Notes: a model not told the origin generated them from the letters alone. A stretch of DNA of 64,000 bases from Ochromonas danica (GCA_015146655.1 VKHL01000039.1:62001-126000); one strand, 5' to 3'. Counted from the first letter of the stretch, positions 1 to 12,900 are shown. Numbers and translations are program-made.

Positions 1-1348
1 TGTTCCAGGGAATCAAGCAGATGCCTTTGAAAAGGTAGGTTGTGGTATTTCTATTGAAACCTGGGGTTATCCTCTCACGTCTGTTATTATTCTACCACTG
101 TCAGGTCGCAAAGGACTATTTGATGGGCTTATTCAGAGAAGCTCCGGATTTGCTTCACCATATGGCTACTCAGATTCCTCCTTCATTGCTGATATGTAAG
201 TTGTTTTCCTATGTTGTTCCAATCAGCACAGAAGGGCTAATCTTACCTCTTTTTGCTTCTTCTCCAGCGAATGGAATTAACGTCTACAAAGCATCGCAAG
301 AAGCCGGCACTTTTATTATCACATTTCCAAGATCTTTCCATGGTGGTTTTGGCTGTGGAGTAAGTGGATGCTATTCCTAATCTTTTACTCATTTTGAAAG
401 GAGGCATTAACAATGTTCTCCCCCCAGTTCAATGTAGGAGAGGCAGTCAACTTTGCCTCCTTTGATTGGTTACCATATGGAGGTAATTTTATTTACAATT
501 CAGTTGAGAACTAAACTGACGAGGAAATTGCGTTTAGGCGTTGCGGAGGAGAGATACCGTATGTTTGCCCGAGAACCCATCTTCAGGTATATATTGTATT
601 TCCTTTGATTATGACTTCCTGCTTCCTTCTAATGTAAGCCCCTTCATAGCCACCAAAGGTTGCTCTTTACCCTCTTACATAATAAGGACCAATTGAGTAC
701 TTCTGAACAACGGCAGTAAGTATACAGCGTGCCATATTTTGCTTTGCACACTTTTCCCAGATTAACAGCAGGTGTTTGTTGATTAGGTTGTATAAATTGG
801 TGATCAAATCTCTGGAGGGGGAAATAAACAGTCGACAATATTTGCTTTCTCACGGTAAGCGCTTTTATTGATGGCACAATAATCAGCTACTTTTATTGAC
901 AGATCGTAATTCAGGTGTGAGAGATCTTTGCTCCAGCTCAAGCAAAGTTGTTCTTCCTGAGAACAATTTCACTATCATCAATAAGAAGGTAGCAGAGCCA
1001 TTGTTGTACTATCAAGAAATGTCAGTTTTTCTAATTGTCATCGAATTCCCTATGTAGACTATCGACTATGATGATATGCGAGCGTGCGCTTTGTGCAAAC
1101 AAATCTGCGTATTCACAGCTGTGGGCTGTGAATGCAATCGAGTTCAAGTCGCTTGTGCGGCACACTACCATATGTTATGTCGCTGCTCCAAGGAGAAGAG
1201 GTTCATGCTTGGTAAGCACCTCCTGCATCTGCCTTCTCTTTTCCAATATTTGGTAATGTCTCATCACGCTCATTCACCTTCAATAGCTTGGGCTAAGACT
1301 TCCTCCCTGATCTCTATGAAAGAAGATTTAGCGAATCGGCTTAAATGA
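1..1348 (+). CDS. KDM5/JARID1-like JmjC protein, 3' part
   Basis: C-terminal part of a JmjC-domain histone lysine demethylase; the gene begins before the window. Spliced exons (for example 1-34, 115-195, 268-359, 428-482) read EAPDLLHHMATQIPPSLL, then VYKASQEAGTFIITFPRSFH, then FNVGEAVNFASFDWLPYGG. This is the second half of a JmjC cupin, including the distal iron-binding His in the FHGGF stretch. Further exons lead to 1058-1210, DDMRACALCKQICVFTAVGC followed by more Cys/His, which fits the C5HC2 zinc finger that follows JmjC in KDM5/JARID1 proteins. The last exon ends at the TGA at 1346-1348. At least eight short introns interrupt this piece. KDM5 enzymes remove methyl groups from H3K4 in the nucleus; substrate specificity here is inferred from the JmjC plus C5HC2 order only. 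The first iron ligands lie outside the window, so activity cannot be judged. Confidence 0.82.
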
Positions 1349-2165
1349 TACATGAACTTCCTTCCGAAAAATTTAGTAGTGAGTTCTCGTCGTTTGTGCC
1401 ATTGAAATGAGTCATGATATTCTCCATTTCTACATATAAAGAAGGCAAAATGAGAACATTTTCCTCGCTGAAACGAATTCGTTTTTCTAGCAATTCTCCG
1501 GGAGATATGTTAAAATTGTATTAAGAATAGACCAACAGCGATAGGACGATGAAAAATGAGGTAGAACTTCAAATGACGGAAGGAAGATCATCCAAACCTC
1601 TCTCCATTCGCACAGTGTATATTCATCCCAAATTATCTTGTATAAAACTCTCTATTCTCTAATAATAATAAAATGGAAAAAAGAAAATCTTTATTATTAT
1701 TATTATGATCTCATAATTATTCCTTTCTTTCTGTTCTTTTCTTTTTCTCTTTTTCTGTTCTCCTCTTCATTGGATTCCATCCAAAACGGGGAGTTGATCG
1801 GATGCCAAGCGCCAAGCCCAACCACAGAGACGACAGACAAGACAAAAAGCACTTTTGGCCAAAAGTCCATAAAGTCGAGTTAGCTTGAGTTGAAAGGCGG
1901 GTTTTCGTGGACACACCTCTCTGCCCTCCAGCAGGTTTTGTACCAGTGCTGAGTGCTCTCCTCCCACATGATCATTGATCAACCTCCTCTCTTCGTCATC
2001 TCATCTCCACCAATCTGCTACTCTTTCTTCTTCTCTCTTTGATTGAGAATTTTTTTGATTGTATTTATTGGAATTTTCTGCTTGCAATTGAGAATTTTAT
2101 TGATTCTTTCTTGATCAAGGTTGAAGTCAATATTTCCTGTCGAAAAACTTCATTGAAGAAGAAAG
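1349..2165. other. intergenic region, no gene seen
   Basis: Low-GC spacer between the JmjC gene and the DCC gene. It holds A/T-rich stretches, a TTATTA-type tract near 1690-1710 and a pyrimidine-rich block at about 1715-1770. The last 150 bp are probably promoter and 5' UTR of the downstream gene. Short open frames here overlap each other on both strands and show no family signature. Confidence 0.5.
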
Positions 2166-2801
2166 ATGATGCATCGAGCAATACTGTCCATTCTCTGCTT
2201 CTCCTCCTTATTGAATAATTTCCTCATACTAGCTTTTCGATCACTTAGTATACCAAGCAATGCTATACTTCGGTCATCACGGGCTCGATTGGCAAGTATT
2301 AGTCCAGATAACAACTATAGGGGTTTTGGCAATGCAGCATCAGAAGAGGACAAGATTGACCTCTTGTATGATTCTGAATGTCCATTATGCGCTATGGAAG
2401 TAGAATTTCTCAAAAAGAGAGATTTCTATAACAAAATTAGATTTACAGATCTCTCATCACCGGATTATAATCCAAGTGATCATGGAAATGTACAATTTGC
2501 TGATGGTATGAGAAAGATAAGAGCTGTCTTACCTGATAAGACTGTTGTTACAGGTGTAGAAGTTTTCAGACAAACTTATAAAGCCATTGGATTGGGTTGG
2601 ATCTTTGATATAACAAAGCTTCCATTAATTGGCAAGGCAGCTGATGCTTTATATGATTTATGGGCAGAAAATCGTCTTCGTATTACTGGTCGTGGTGATC
2701 TAGCTGATATACTAAGAGAAAGAGCAGAAAAGCTTCGAGATGCTGATCCTGCTGAATGTGATACAGATGCTTGTGATTTAGACTTTGAAGAATCTTCTTA
2801 G
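2166..2801 (+). CDS. DCC (DUF393) family thiol-disulfide protein, plastid-type leader
   Basis: Intronless, 211 aa. Residues 1-45 form a leader: a hydrophobic signal peptide (ILSILCFSSLLNNFLILAF) followed by a Ser/Arg-rich stretch. The F directly after the hydrophobic core resembles the ASAFAP-type cleavage motif of complex-plastid targeting. Around residues 65-180 lies a DCC domain: LLYDSECPLCAMEV carries the thioredoxin-like CxxC within the D-x-x-C-P-x-C motif that names the family, and the rest (GVEVFRQTYKAIGLGWIFD, then NRLRITGRGD) follows the usual DUF393 pattern. The tail is acidic, with two further cysteines. Members are presumed to be thiol-disulfide oxidoreductases; the substrate is unknown. 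The first ATG is preceded closely by another in-frame possibility (MMH), and either start keeps the leader. Confidence 0.8.
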   Translation: MMHRAILSILCFSSLLNNFLILAFRSLSIPSNAILRSSRARLASISPDNNYRGFGNAASEEDKIDLLYDSECPLCAMEVEFLKKRDFYNKIRFTDLSSPDYNPSDHGNVQFADGMRKIRAVLPDKTVVTGVEVFRQTYKAIGLGWIFDITKLPLIGKAADALYDLWAENRLRITGRGDLADILRERAEKLRDADPAECDTDACDLDFEESS

Positions 2802-3063
2802 CTTACTACTCTTCTGTGCTACAGTACAGTACGTCGGATCGTATATTATCGATGATTGTTTTGCTTCTTCATACATCTCGCATCATATTATGCCTTCTCT
2901 ACCCTCCCCTCCTTCCCCACTTTTTCCTACCTTGTATACATACTAAGACCAAACTCTCCACTTTTTTCCTTGCTTCCATCTTGTGCCCAGAATGCATCAT
3001 CATTATAACTTCACTCAGGTTTTCTATACAAGAGCTACAGGGAAATAATGGGAAGTTCTTAGG

Positions 3064-4281
3064 TTATTCCATAATAACTACTCCTTCTTTTCTCTCTTCC
3101 TGTGCTTCACTTTCCCCTGTTAGTTTATCAGAGGAAAGAGAGTCTTCCACCAATGTTTCTTCCTGTGGCTCTGAGGCATTCAATTCCTCTTTACCCTCTT
3201 GTCGCAGACCATCCGCAAGGTCTTCTCCCTTCTCCTCCTCTGTTGTCTTCTTTTCCTCTCCTTCTTCGTCCTGTCCGTCACCACCACTACCACTATTATT
3301 ACAAGCTTTCTCATTATTTTGAATGGGAGCACTCGGGATAGTAGTATAAACAGCCTTCATTCGCAGTTCTTTGATGACCTTGTTATCTTCCATATCTCTT
3401 TCCGCTATCTTTCGCAATACCTGAAGAAGACAGCCACACAAATCATCATCATAAGTACATAATAGCATAGCTTAACATCATCTCACCTCATTATGACGTT
3501 TATCAAGAAGTTGACGTGAGATTTGGTTACTATGAGCAGGTAACCATGACAAGCGAGGTTCTGTTTCAGTGAAGAGGAAGTCTTTTTGTGCTTCTAGATT
3601 TATTTTCCAGACTGTGGTAAGATTATTTATTGATGTGATCTTTTTGTCTAAAACTTCTTCTTGAATTTGTCGTTTTCGTTCTTCTTCAATTCTTTTCTTT
3701 TCTTCTTCATTACGATGTTGTGCACTTTGTAACTTCATTGATTGTTTTTCTAAGAAAGAACTATCTTCTTCTAATTTACGTTTTGCATGTCCAAGATGAC
3801 CCATAAGAGATCCAAACATTCTCTTGTTACGATTGAGTATCTCTGGTTGGATATAAGCTTCTTGGATAGCAGGTTTACTTGTTTCTGGGATGATCTCCTC
3901 TGTCTTACGACGAAGACTAGTAGCAGTACTGGTGGTATTGGCTGCTGCACTATTATTGGTAGTTGTACTAGTTGTTGTTGTAGTTCTTGTGTTGATACCA
4001 TGCACAGCTCCTATGGAAGAAGCAATTCTTCTCTCTATTCTTCGACTAGTGTAAGCATAATCTTCTTGGGTATGACGATCATGTCTCCATTCTGCAGATG
4101 ATGATGATTGTGGTGGATTGTTGTTGCTGCTGTCATGGATATCTTCAAAAGATCGCTTGCGTCCATGACCTTCTCCTTCTCTTCTTCTATTTAAATTAGA
4201 ATTTGAATTCATACGATCGTTCCAATTATTTGAAGTGTCATCTGATCGTCTATTACTGCCTCCTCTCATCCTTTCTATCAT
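3064..4281 (-). CDS. PNN: Pinin-like exon junction / SR-related protein
   Basis: Two exons on the minus strand (4281-3487 and 3420-3064) joined across a 66-nt GT-AG intron give 383 aa. The pinin/SDK/memA domain is clear: RNKRMFGSLMGHLGHAKRKL opens it at about residue 150, a long charged coiled coil follows (EEEKKRIEEERKRQIQEEV), and FTETEPRLSWLPAHSNQ matches the conserved end in which human pinin has TKTKPHLFYIPGR. The N-terminus is Ser/Asn/Arg-rich and includes a Thr/Asn/Ala low-complexity run. The second exon encodes an acidic Glu-rich tail. Pinin is a nuclear speckle protein tied to the exon-junction and splicing machinery. The gene is divergent from the Sec23/24-like gene, with 246 bp between start codons. 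Family assignment is strong; the role is taken from the family. Confidence 0.85.
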
Positions 4282-4527
4282 TCTCTCTGTTCATGGTGGG
4301 GCAAAACTTATTGCCTTGCGTGATGATCTAAATCTGGGGAATCTGGGGAATCTGGGTTGTCACTTTCAGGCAGAAAGCCAAATCTGGCGATTTGGACTTT
4401 TGACTAGGTCTTGAGATGTGACTAGGTCTTGAGATCAAAAGAAAAGTGCAAAGAAAACAAAACAAATTCAACTTTATCTTCTTCTTCTTCTTTTGGTTTC
4501 GTATTCTCAGTCTCGTCCTTTGTGATA
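4282..4527. promoter_or_regulatory. shared intergenic promoter region between pinin and Sec23/24-like genes
   Basis: This 246-bp spacer separates two start codons on opposite strands, so it should carry both promoters. It holds two short tandem repeats: ATCTGGGGA twice at about 4329-4354, and GACTAGGTCTTGAGAT twice at about 4402-4437. No TATA box is obvious. Whether the repeats bind a factor is unknown. Confidence 0.45.
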
Positions 4528-7500
4528 ATGAAGAGAAAGCAATATTATTCTACCAAACCTCGTTTTGGTACTCATGATCAATGTGTGGATGGTATTGGAT
4601 TCTATCCTGAAGAGTCACCTTTTCATTTCACTCACACTGAATTCCCCTTTAGTGGTAAGTTAAGCTAGTATGTCAATAATTCACTTACTCACACTCATTC
4701 TCTCATTCATTCACTCACTTCTTCTTTATCGTTGCTTCTCTGACTAATCAATGGCATGCCATATGACGTCTCTCCTACCTGGTCAACTGGTAACTGGTGC
4801 TTCACTGGGATGTGGTGATTATGGGATGATGTGATTGGTTTATTGGTTGATTGATTTGTAGCGGAGATGCAAACAAGAACAGACATTCCCTTTGGGTTTG
4901 TTGTTCGACCATTTATCCTCAGCTCACCATGGTGGTAAGTTACTTTTAACATAGACTGTTGTTATCCTAACATACAACTGACCTATATACCTTCAACGCA
5001 CACTGTATATATTGTGTGCCATACATACATCTCAACCATGTTCAATAGTATCTACAGCGATCCTAGCACTTCTTTCCATCGTGGGAAAGATGTTGCCCGA
5101 TGTCAAAATTGTGGAGGATATATTAATGCCTTTTGTGATACAAATACATCTCGTTGGCTTTGTTCGATTTGTGGAAAACGAAATACTATTCATAAACAAC
5201 AAATACGATATCGTCAAGGAGACTATAAGATGTTACCAGAGATGAAGGATAACTTTACGGAATACAAACTAGCCTTTGAGTAAGTCCTCCTACCTTATAG
5301 TATACTGCTAGTACTTTGCATTCATGCTATTCTTTTTCATGCTATCAAAAGTGCGGAAGATAAGATCTTTGCCAAGTCAGCTCGAGAAAGACCTTTAATT
5401 CATCTCTTTCTTATAAATGAAGAGATGCATATTGAAAGTTTACAAGCGGTATGGAAATCTTCCTGTGCTAATTATCTGTGTCAACTTCTCTGTCTTTTCC
5501 TAACCAAATTCGTTGTTTTACTGTTGATGTCTAGACTATTGATGCTCTCTCTGCTGGGGTCAAGAATATGCATCCTGATATTCATGTAATTATCATGACT
5601 TTCTCAGGACGAATGGGAGTATTCAGGTTAGCATTGATTATTCTTCTGGCTTGAAATCAGATGATATTACATTATATTTTACGATTGTGATGGTGATATC
5701 TTTAGTTTGGGGAAGAACAGCTCAGTTGCTGCTGTGCAGTACAGCTATTTTGGGAATGTTGACTCTTCTCAAGTTAAGAGCGAGGGAAGCCATGCGTCTT
5801 TGCAAGTTCCTTTGGAAAGTGTCACTAACTTTTGGGATTGTCCTGTGCCTATTGGAGATTGCAGGTAGGCGATAAGCTTAACCACGTATACGTAAATTCT
5901 ATCTAATTTGAATGGTCTCTCCATGGTGTAATGCAGGGATAGTATGGAAGAGGCACTGCAAGCTATTTTTGACATGTCAGCTAATAGACAAGAACATGAA
6001 GATATCTCTAATTCGACCAATATCTCTCTAGGTTCAGTGCTCTTATCATTATATGAATGGATTGTTGATTCTTCCCAGTCTATGAACAATTGCAACCTTA
6101 AACAGAAGTCCAAAGGTTCTTTTGATTTTTCGAAACTGTGGCATATTTTCAACAATGAAGCAGGATTATCAAGTCCATTCGATCCATCGACAATAACAGA
6201 TCGATACTCTGGTCTCATTCTGCATATTTTTACTGATCAGCCACAATCGGCACCATCTCATACAGTCTTAGATGATGTAATGCTCTATGCTGATGATTCC
6301 GTTCATTCTTTGTCCGACAAATTTGCAGAGTTATCCATATCGATTCAATTTTGGGGACTCTGTTCATTTGATAGCAATGAGCTGGGGCTCCTTCATATCT
6401 TACCATTAATTCAAAAAACTGGTGGTCAACTACATCGAATTGTATTAGGAGTTCAACGAGATCTTTCACAAGCAATCTATGTCGAAGAAATGACACGGTC
6501 GCTATGTAGTCGTTATGCCACGAAATGTTTAGTGAAAGTTCGCACCTCGTCGGCGTTAGATTGTAATCATGGCGTGACAGGTGCCTATTGGAAAGATCCA
6601 CGTGCTGTAGGTCTCTATCAAGTTGCAGCCATGACGGCTGATTCTGCATTAGGTTATCAATTAGCATTTCATAATGAAGTACATGGCAGTCTAGCCGATG
6701 ATGGATTGCAAAGTTATTATAATCGCGAGAGAATGTTGATCGTTCAACTGGCTTTCTCTTTTGAAACTTTAGTAGAAGATGTATTGATTGAACAAGAAGA
6801 AGAACATGATGATAAGAATGATGTCGATGGGAAATCAAGTCACCACGGAATGGAGAATGGAGAGGACACTTTGATGGGCGGATCTGTTGTCATACCACCA
6901 AGTCATCTGCAATATCTTGAAACATCTCTAAAGCACTTAGGACTTCATCAGATTAATGAAACTCTCATCAAAGAGGTCTTACAAGAACCATTAGGTGGGA
7001 ATGTCACTCAAAAGTCCATGCGTAGAAGAACACAATTACATCGGGCTAAGGGAAGTTTACCATATAGCACAAAGAAGAGATTACAAGTGGTGAAAGTTCT
7101 TCGCATAGTAACGGTAGGATTAGATTGTACATCACGTTTATCAGCTTTTCTTCAATCAAGCGATAATGCTTCCATCACTGCCATAATTCTACGAGAGGTA
7201 ATACAAGAACAATTGTTGAGAATGACAAAAGAAAACCAAGGTCAAGCTTCTTCTTCCTCTCCTCTTGTAATTCAGAAAGAGAAGGAAGAACTCTCTACCT
7301 TAGTTACGCTATTAAATCAACCTAGTTGTTCTTGTGGGCGAGAATTTATGAATTGGGCAACACGATTACTTCTAAGTCAATATCGCCTGAAGGCTAACTC
7401 TTCCTCCGTAAATAATGAAAATGGAAGCGGTAAACCTAACCGTTCAATTGATCTGACTCGTGCTTTGGAAGGACAAGATGGACCAGGGGTGAAGAGGGCA

Positions 7501-8235
7501 TTACTTCAAGAAGGACTATCTTTCACTTCCTCAACAGGAGAAGTCATCTTTCTGCTTTGTAGCGCCTTGATCAAAGTCGCATCTTCCCTTTCCCCGGAGC
7601 GAGCCGCACTATCTAATAGGATCGAAGATGGTGGTAATGGTATGATAATGCCGGATAAGGCCGTGCTCTTTCTCTATGAATCCATAACCTTCACTCCCCC
7701 TGTGGTGGAGCAATCATTACACCCTTCTTTTCAAGCTATTAATGAAGATTGTACGATAATGAATGGCTTATTAGCCCTGGCTAGAGATTCCATGATACGA
7801 AGTGGTGCCAAGACCTTTCTATTAGATGGAGGAAGAGAGTTATTGCTGTACAAGCATGCAGATCGTTTTGTGAGGAAAGAAGATGGAGGAGGTGTAGAAG
7901 GAGAAGGAGGAATGGACAACAACAACTCCTTCTCCTCTGCCAAGCAGGATGGCAATGATAAGGATAGCAAGGTAGTCTATTCTGATCGAATAATGGACGG
8001 ATCTTCCTTTGTGCAAATGGCTGAATATCGTAATTCTGTTATTAATGGTTTAGCGGGAAGCATCATTCGAAGATTGTCACAATTTCCCATTGTCACCACA
8101 GCAGTGAAAGCGGAAGCTGGGACTGCGACAGCTTCTTATATTGCACCTTATCTCCTTCTAGACAATGAGGCCAATATAGTGAGTTATTCCACTTTAATTG
8201 ACTTTCTGATCGAAGTGGCCACTTCTTTAATCTAA
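4528..8235 (+). CDS. Divergent Sec23/Sec24-family COPII coat protein
   Basis: Seven exons (4528-4654, 4862-4934, 5058-5279, 5352-5448, 5535-5626, 5706-5864, 5937-8235) join in frame to 1022 aa. IPFGFVVRPF precedes the zinc ribbon RCQNCGGYINAFC...RWLCSICGKRN (about residues 75-105), the signature of Sec23/Sec24. A trunk (vWA-like) region follows: RPLIHLFLINEEM, then MHPDIHVIIMTFSGRMGVFR. Next come IQKTGGQLHRIV, a beta-sandwich-like part and an all-helical part. A C-terminal gelsolin-like stretch (AKTFLLDGGRELLLYKHADR) closes it. Glu/Asp/Gly-rich insertions make it longer than usual. The first exon is short and lacks the long Pro/Gln-rich N-terminus typical of Sec24. COPII coat proteins select cargo at ER exit sites. 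I cannot decide between Sec23 and Sec24; the IPFG-V-RPF run before the zinc ribbon leans to Sec24. Confidence 0.72.
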
Positions 8236-9937
8236 TCCAACCCTATTATCACAATCCTCAACATCCCAGCTTGTATTCTAGTTTAACTTGTCAAAGTAGC
8301 GAAATGCCATCATAGTATGTTAATACTATAAATGCACCACAGACTACCACATGCAGACTAATGTTCAATCTGACAGTCTAACCAAATCCATACCACAGCC
8401 TAGAGAAATTCGACTCACCCAACGGTTGTTTTGCGGTTGCTGGAGAGGTTGTGTGGAATCCGCCATTTGTACTGAGGCGGGATTTAGGTACCAATTAAAG
8501 AATACTGAGGAATTGTCAGTAGAAGAAAAATGAGAACCTTTAAAGCTAGAAGAACAGGTGAGAGAGTTGGACTACATTTTGCGTACTTTCTTGACATCTA
8601 CTTCTCCCCATGGCCTCCAATTGCTCTCAAACCTTGTTCCATATGCTTCTTGTACTATCGGAATGGCTTTGGTATCCTTTTTTGAATGTTATCATGACTC
8701 TGTCCTGGTGCAACTCATATGTTTGTGAAGTGCTATTTTATCTTACTTCGATCTCTCGAACTAGCCATCTCCATGACTTCCCGCTTGCCATGATAACATT
8801 CAAAAAAGTGTGCTATGAAGCAGTTGTTGATGTTGTCATTAGTTAGGTTCAGTTCTGTTACATGGGGAGAGATAACTATGAACTATTAGTATGGTGCGTA
8901 GGAGAGAGATATGTAATACACTAATAATTATGTAATACAGTAAGCAGGAACAGCTTCATGCTACAAAAGGATACCAAAGCCATTCCGATAGTACAAGAAG
9001 CATATGGAACAAGGTTTGAGAGCAATCGGAGGCCATGGGGAGAAGTAAATGTCAAGAAAGTACGCAAAATGTAGTATAAAAATGCATACTTTTGCAGGAT
9101 GATATCTCAAGATGTAGATAAGGTAAGACATTCCAATCTTTTGCAAACATGCTTATAAATGACTAATAAACAATATTGAATGACTAATAAACAATATTGA
9201 ATATAAACAATATAGGTCTTGAAAAGGCATGGTTGTAAAGTTAATAGCATGACAAGAGAACACACTCAGACAATCAACTTATGACAGTTCATGACAGAAG
9301 AGGTATCGAATATCAAGAGTATTGAAGGCAAAGCGACTTATATTATTATTGAACACATTATAAGACATCTTTTGATGTGTAGTAGAGGGTAAGAGGACAA
9401 GTAGGTAGAAAGATGTATACAAAAATATGTATAAATATATACATATTTCGAACATATATATCTTAAGCAGGAACATATATATTTTGCCTCACTCATTGCA
9501 GTTATCGCAATCGTAATTCTTCTCGTCTGTTGATTTTCGATGATATGGTTGCGTTGTTCTTATTCATGTGTTGCGAACCAATAATGTGTAAAAGTAACAA
9601 TGTAATAATTGCAGATGTCATTTGGGTACAACTTCTGTGGGCTATCAAGACCACTGCATATTACAACCGGTGTCTCCTCCCATTGCTTTCATCATTACCT
9701 TTCCAAAGTACTGAACAACAGACACAATACCGAAAGATCCAGATAGAGAACAATAGTTTCCTATTTCAAGCATCATTGTCTAGTTGTATATATGATTTAA
9801 CTTTTGAGCGGCTCGTATTTTATTCCTCATCGTGATTGGAATTAAATAAATTAAATAAACACTGTTGAAGGAATTTCATTCCAACGCGTTTTGAAGGAAA
9901 AAGTCCCGTTTGTTAGCTTATCGCCATATTTCATTTC
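8236..9937. other. intergenic region holding a large inverted repeat
   Basis: 1.7 kb between the COPII gene and the glycosyltransferase gene. Its main content is the 110-bp inverted repeat at 8571-9075, listed separately. A 21-bp direct repeat (ATGACTAATAAACAATATTG) occurs twice at about 9157-9200, and TATATA-rich sequence fills 9415-9485. A frame at 9530-9835 has no recognisable domain and I did not call it. Confidence 0.55.
8571..9075. repeat. long inverted repeat (110-bp arms) with nested hairpin
   Basis: Arm 8571-8680 is the reverse complement of 8966-9075, with only two mismatches in 110 bp. The 285-bp interior contains a second, perfect 19-bp inverted repeat: 8678-8696 (TTTTTTGAATGTTATCATG) against 8789-8807. 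A weaker match lies between about 8808-8827 and 8945-8962. A transcript could fold as a long stem with two side hairpins. No transposase, terminal duplication or coding potential is seen. It could be a hairpin small-RNA precursor, a foldback/MITE-like element or a recent inverted duplication. Confidence 0.85.
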
Positions 9938-12900
9938 ATGGCGAAGATTGACTTTTCAGTTATATTTCAAGTCCTCCTATCGATCTTTCTTTTCTCCCTT
10001 CAACTCAAAGAAAATGTTGGGGTGGAGCAGAAAAGTGTGGATTTATTCAATTTGGCGGTAAGACAGCATCCCACCCTAACCCTCCCCTGCTACTTGATCA
10101 TTATGCTATGGCTCATTCAGGTGAACAAGAATCTCAATGAAGACAATCGAGAAGCATTTGAGCTATATCAAGAAGCATTGAATTTAGATTGGAGATTCCC
10201 AGAGGCTCATCTCAATATTGCTATTCTCTATAAAACCTCTGGAAATTATGAGAAAGCAATATCTCATTATTATAATGCAATTGAATTTGCTCCAACCGAA
10301 GCATTTCGTGTTAATGCAATTTCCTATTGGATTGAAATAAGTATGCGATACTATGGATTAACCAATTATGAACAAGTACAACATTGGGTGACGATGGCAG
10401 AGTCAGTGGAATTACCGGAATCCACCGCACATTTACGATCCCTTCTTGGTCGATTATATTATCATCAAGGACTGAAAAGTAAAGCTGAAGAACAGTATCT
10501 TTTAGTAACAAGTCAATCACCGAATTACTTCTATGGATGGATACAACTTGGTAATCATTATTTTTTTGAACGTCGTCATCCTGAAGCACGTATTGCTTAT
10601 AAAAGAGCATTAGTTGAATTATCAGATCCTAAAGATCATTTCAATATTGCTTGTATATGTCATAATATTGCACAAGTCTATCGTGAAGAATCAAATTATT
10701 ATGAAGCATTACGTTATATTGCATGTAGTTTACATAGTAGCTCTAATCAAGATCGTCAAGCCTATCTTGGAACTATGTATGCAATTAAAGGATTGACTTG
10801 CTATTGGCAACATTTTGAAGAATTAGAAGATAATATTAAACGTCAGTTAGAATTGATCTATGAGAAAGACTCTTTCAATGATCATGAATTTGATACTTAT
10901 TCTGCCTTGCTCATGCGCTACCTACCCCCTGATATACCGACCACAGCGGGATCAAACCGTTGCTCTTCCAAACCCAAATACTTCCCCAATGTCTATCTTC
11001 AAGACAAGAGATTGACAGCATCAGCAGCAAAAGTTCCTGAACCGTTGCGTATTGGATATTTAAGTTATGATTGGAGGAAACATCCTATGGGACAACTTAC
11101 TTCCTATCTTGTCACTCATCCAAAAGGTGGTATAGAAGTGTATTGTCTTTCTTATGGTCCTAATGATCAATCTCCTGCGAGACTTTTTGTTTCTGCATCT
11201 TGCTCTCATTTTATTGATTTTTATGCGGTGCTAAATGATGGCCTTGTGGCAGAATATATCTATACCAATCTCGCTTTAGATATCCTGGTTGATTTAACCA
11301 CTCTTACATTTAATAATCGCATTGATATATCGAATTTAAGACCTGCCCCTCTAGTGGTTAGCTATCTTGGCTATCCCTATTATACAGGTTGCAAGGGTTT
11401 TGACTATATGATGATTGATCGAGTCATGGCCCCACCTGATTACCAGCATGCAAATCACCGTCATAACATCAAGCCGGAGAGATTACTCTATTTACCGCAT
11501 TCTTATCAAAGTAACAACATGCCATTAGATCTCTTTCCTATAGTATATAATTATAGTTCTTATCTTGGTGGTCTCTCATTATATCGTCAATCATCTCAAA
11601 GCATTCATGTATGTATCTTAAATGTCCACAAGAAGATTGAACCTCTTGTATTCCATAGTTGGATGAATATGCTTCATCGAAATCTCAATATTCGGTTATT
11701 ATTCTTAAATGCACCTGCTTCCACTCGCCAACAGATTCGCCTACAAGCAGGTTATCATGGTATAGATTCTTTTCGATTACAGTTTATTAAAATGTTAACC
11801 TGGAGAGTGCATCTTGAGAGAATTGGTATCTATTGTGATCTTGCATGGGACACCTTTGTCTATGGCGCACACACCACCGCGACAGATTTGTTGTGGATGG
11901 GGGTACCTATTCTTACTATGAAAGCTTTTGGTCAAGCACCAGGTGGAGGGGTACCTTCTCGTGTAGCTTCATCTATTGTTCAATATAGCAAAGATATCAG
12001 ATCCAGTTCTGTCAGAGAGCATATACCAGGAAGTAGTAATAGTAGTAATAGTAATAATGCCCGTCACAGCAGAGATCAAATAGATACTAATTATAGTACA
12101 AGAGAGATGGATTTCACTTGGACAATTACAGAAACAATCAAAGAATATGAGAATGCTGTTAATCTCATCCATCAACCTAATGTACTATATGGTATGAGGC
12201 AGTCTATCCTGGCGCATAGCTGCTCTGCTCCTTCCTTCGATAGAGAAGGACAAGCTCGTGCTGTCCGCTACGCGTATGAGGCGATGGTGGATATGGCATT
12301 CCTATATCGTGGGCAAGGTGATGGAGAAGGTGATAGACAGAGGATAAAGCCGCATATCTTCCTCTTACCTCAGTACTTCCCTTCATCCCATCTCTGTGAA
12401 GATGCTGTGGACAAGATGTCTGTTTATGATTCTCCTGTCAGTACTTCCATGAACCGAAATGTCGATGGCTATAAGAATGGTTATAGTAAAGTGAGAGTGA
12501 AGGCAGAGGCGAAGATGATGGAGTTCTTCTCCCAAGAGAACCATGTCTCTCCTTCTGCCCTCAATGCTCTGTTAGCACGACTACAATACCACCGTAGAAT
12601 TAGTAATGATGATTACTATACTGGGATCGACTGGGATAGTAGTTACAGTGTTAATGTGAGGGAAAGTAAAAACGGATCAGTAGTTTCTTCTTTGCTTCAA
12701 TCTATTGGGAAACTAGAGCATTGGCTGCAATTATCCGCCAAGAGTGAGGATATTAATAGTTGCAATGTTCAAAAGGAAGATAGTGATAGCGATAGTGATG
12801 AGACAGCTGATGTGAGGAGAGAAACTGTGAAAGAGATGCTATTTAATGACGAAATTCCATCTTCCTCCACTCCAGTCACCACCTTCAAGCCAATTCTCTT

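Noticed and set aside
2816-3322. 168-codon plus-strand frame rich in Ser and Pro
   Set aside because: It lies antisense to the acidic tail of the pinin gene, and its composition is explained by Glu/Ser codons read backwards.
8610-9146. Two short frames on opposite strands with matching sequence
   Set aside because: They are the two arms of the inverted repeat read on opposite strands, not genes.
9530-9835. 101-codon frame before the glycosyltransferase gene
   Set aside because: No domain, no conserved pattern and it ends just before an AT-rich promoter-like stretch; probably chance.
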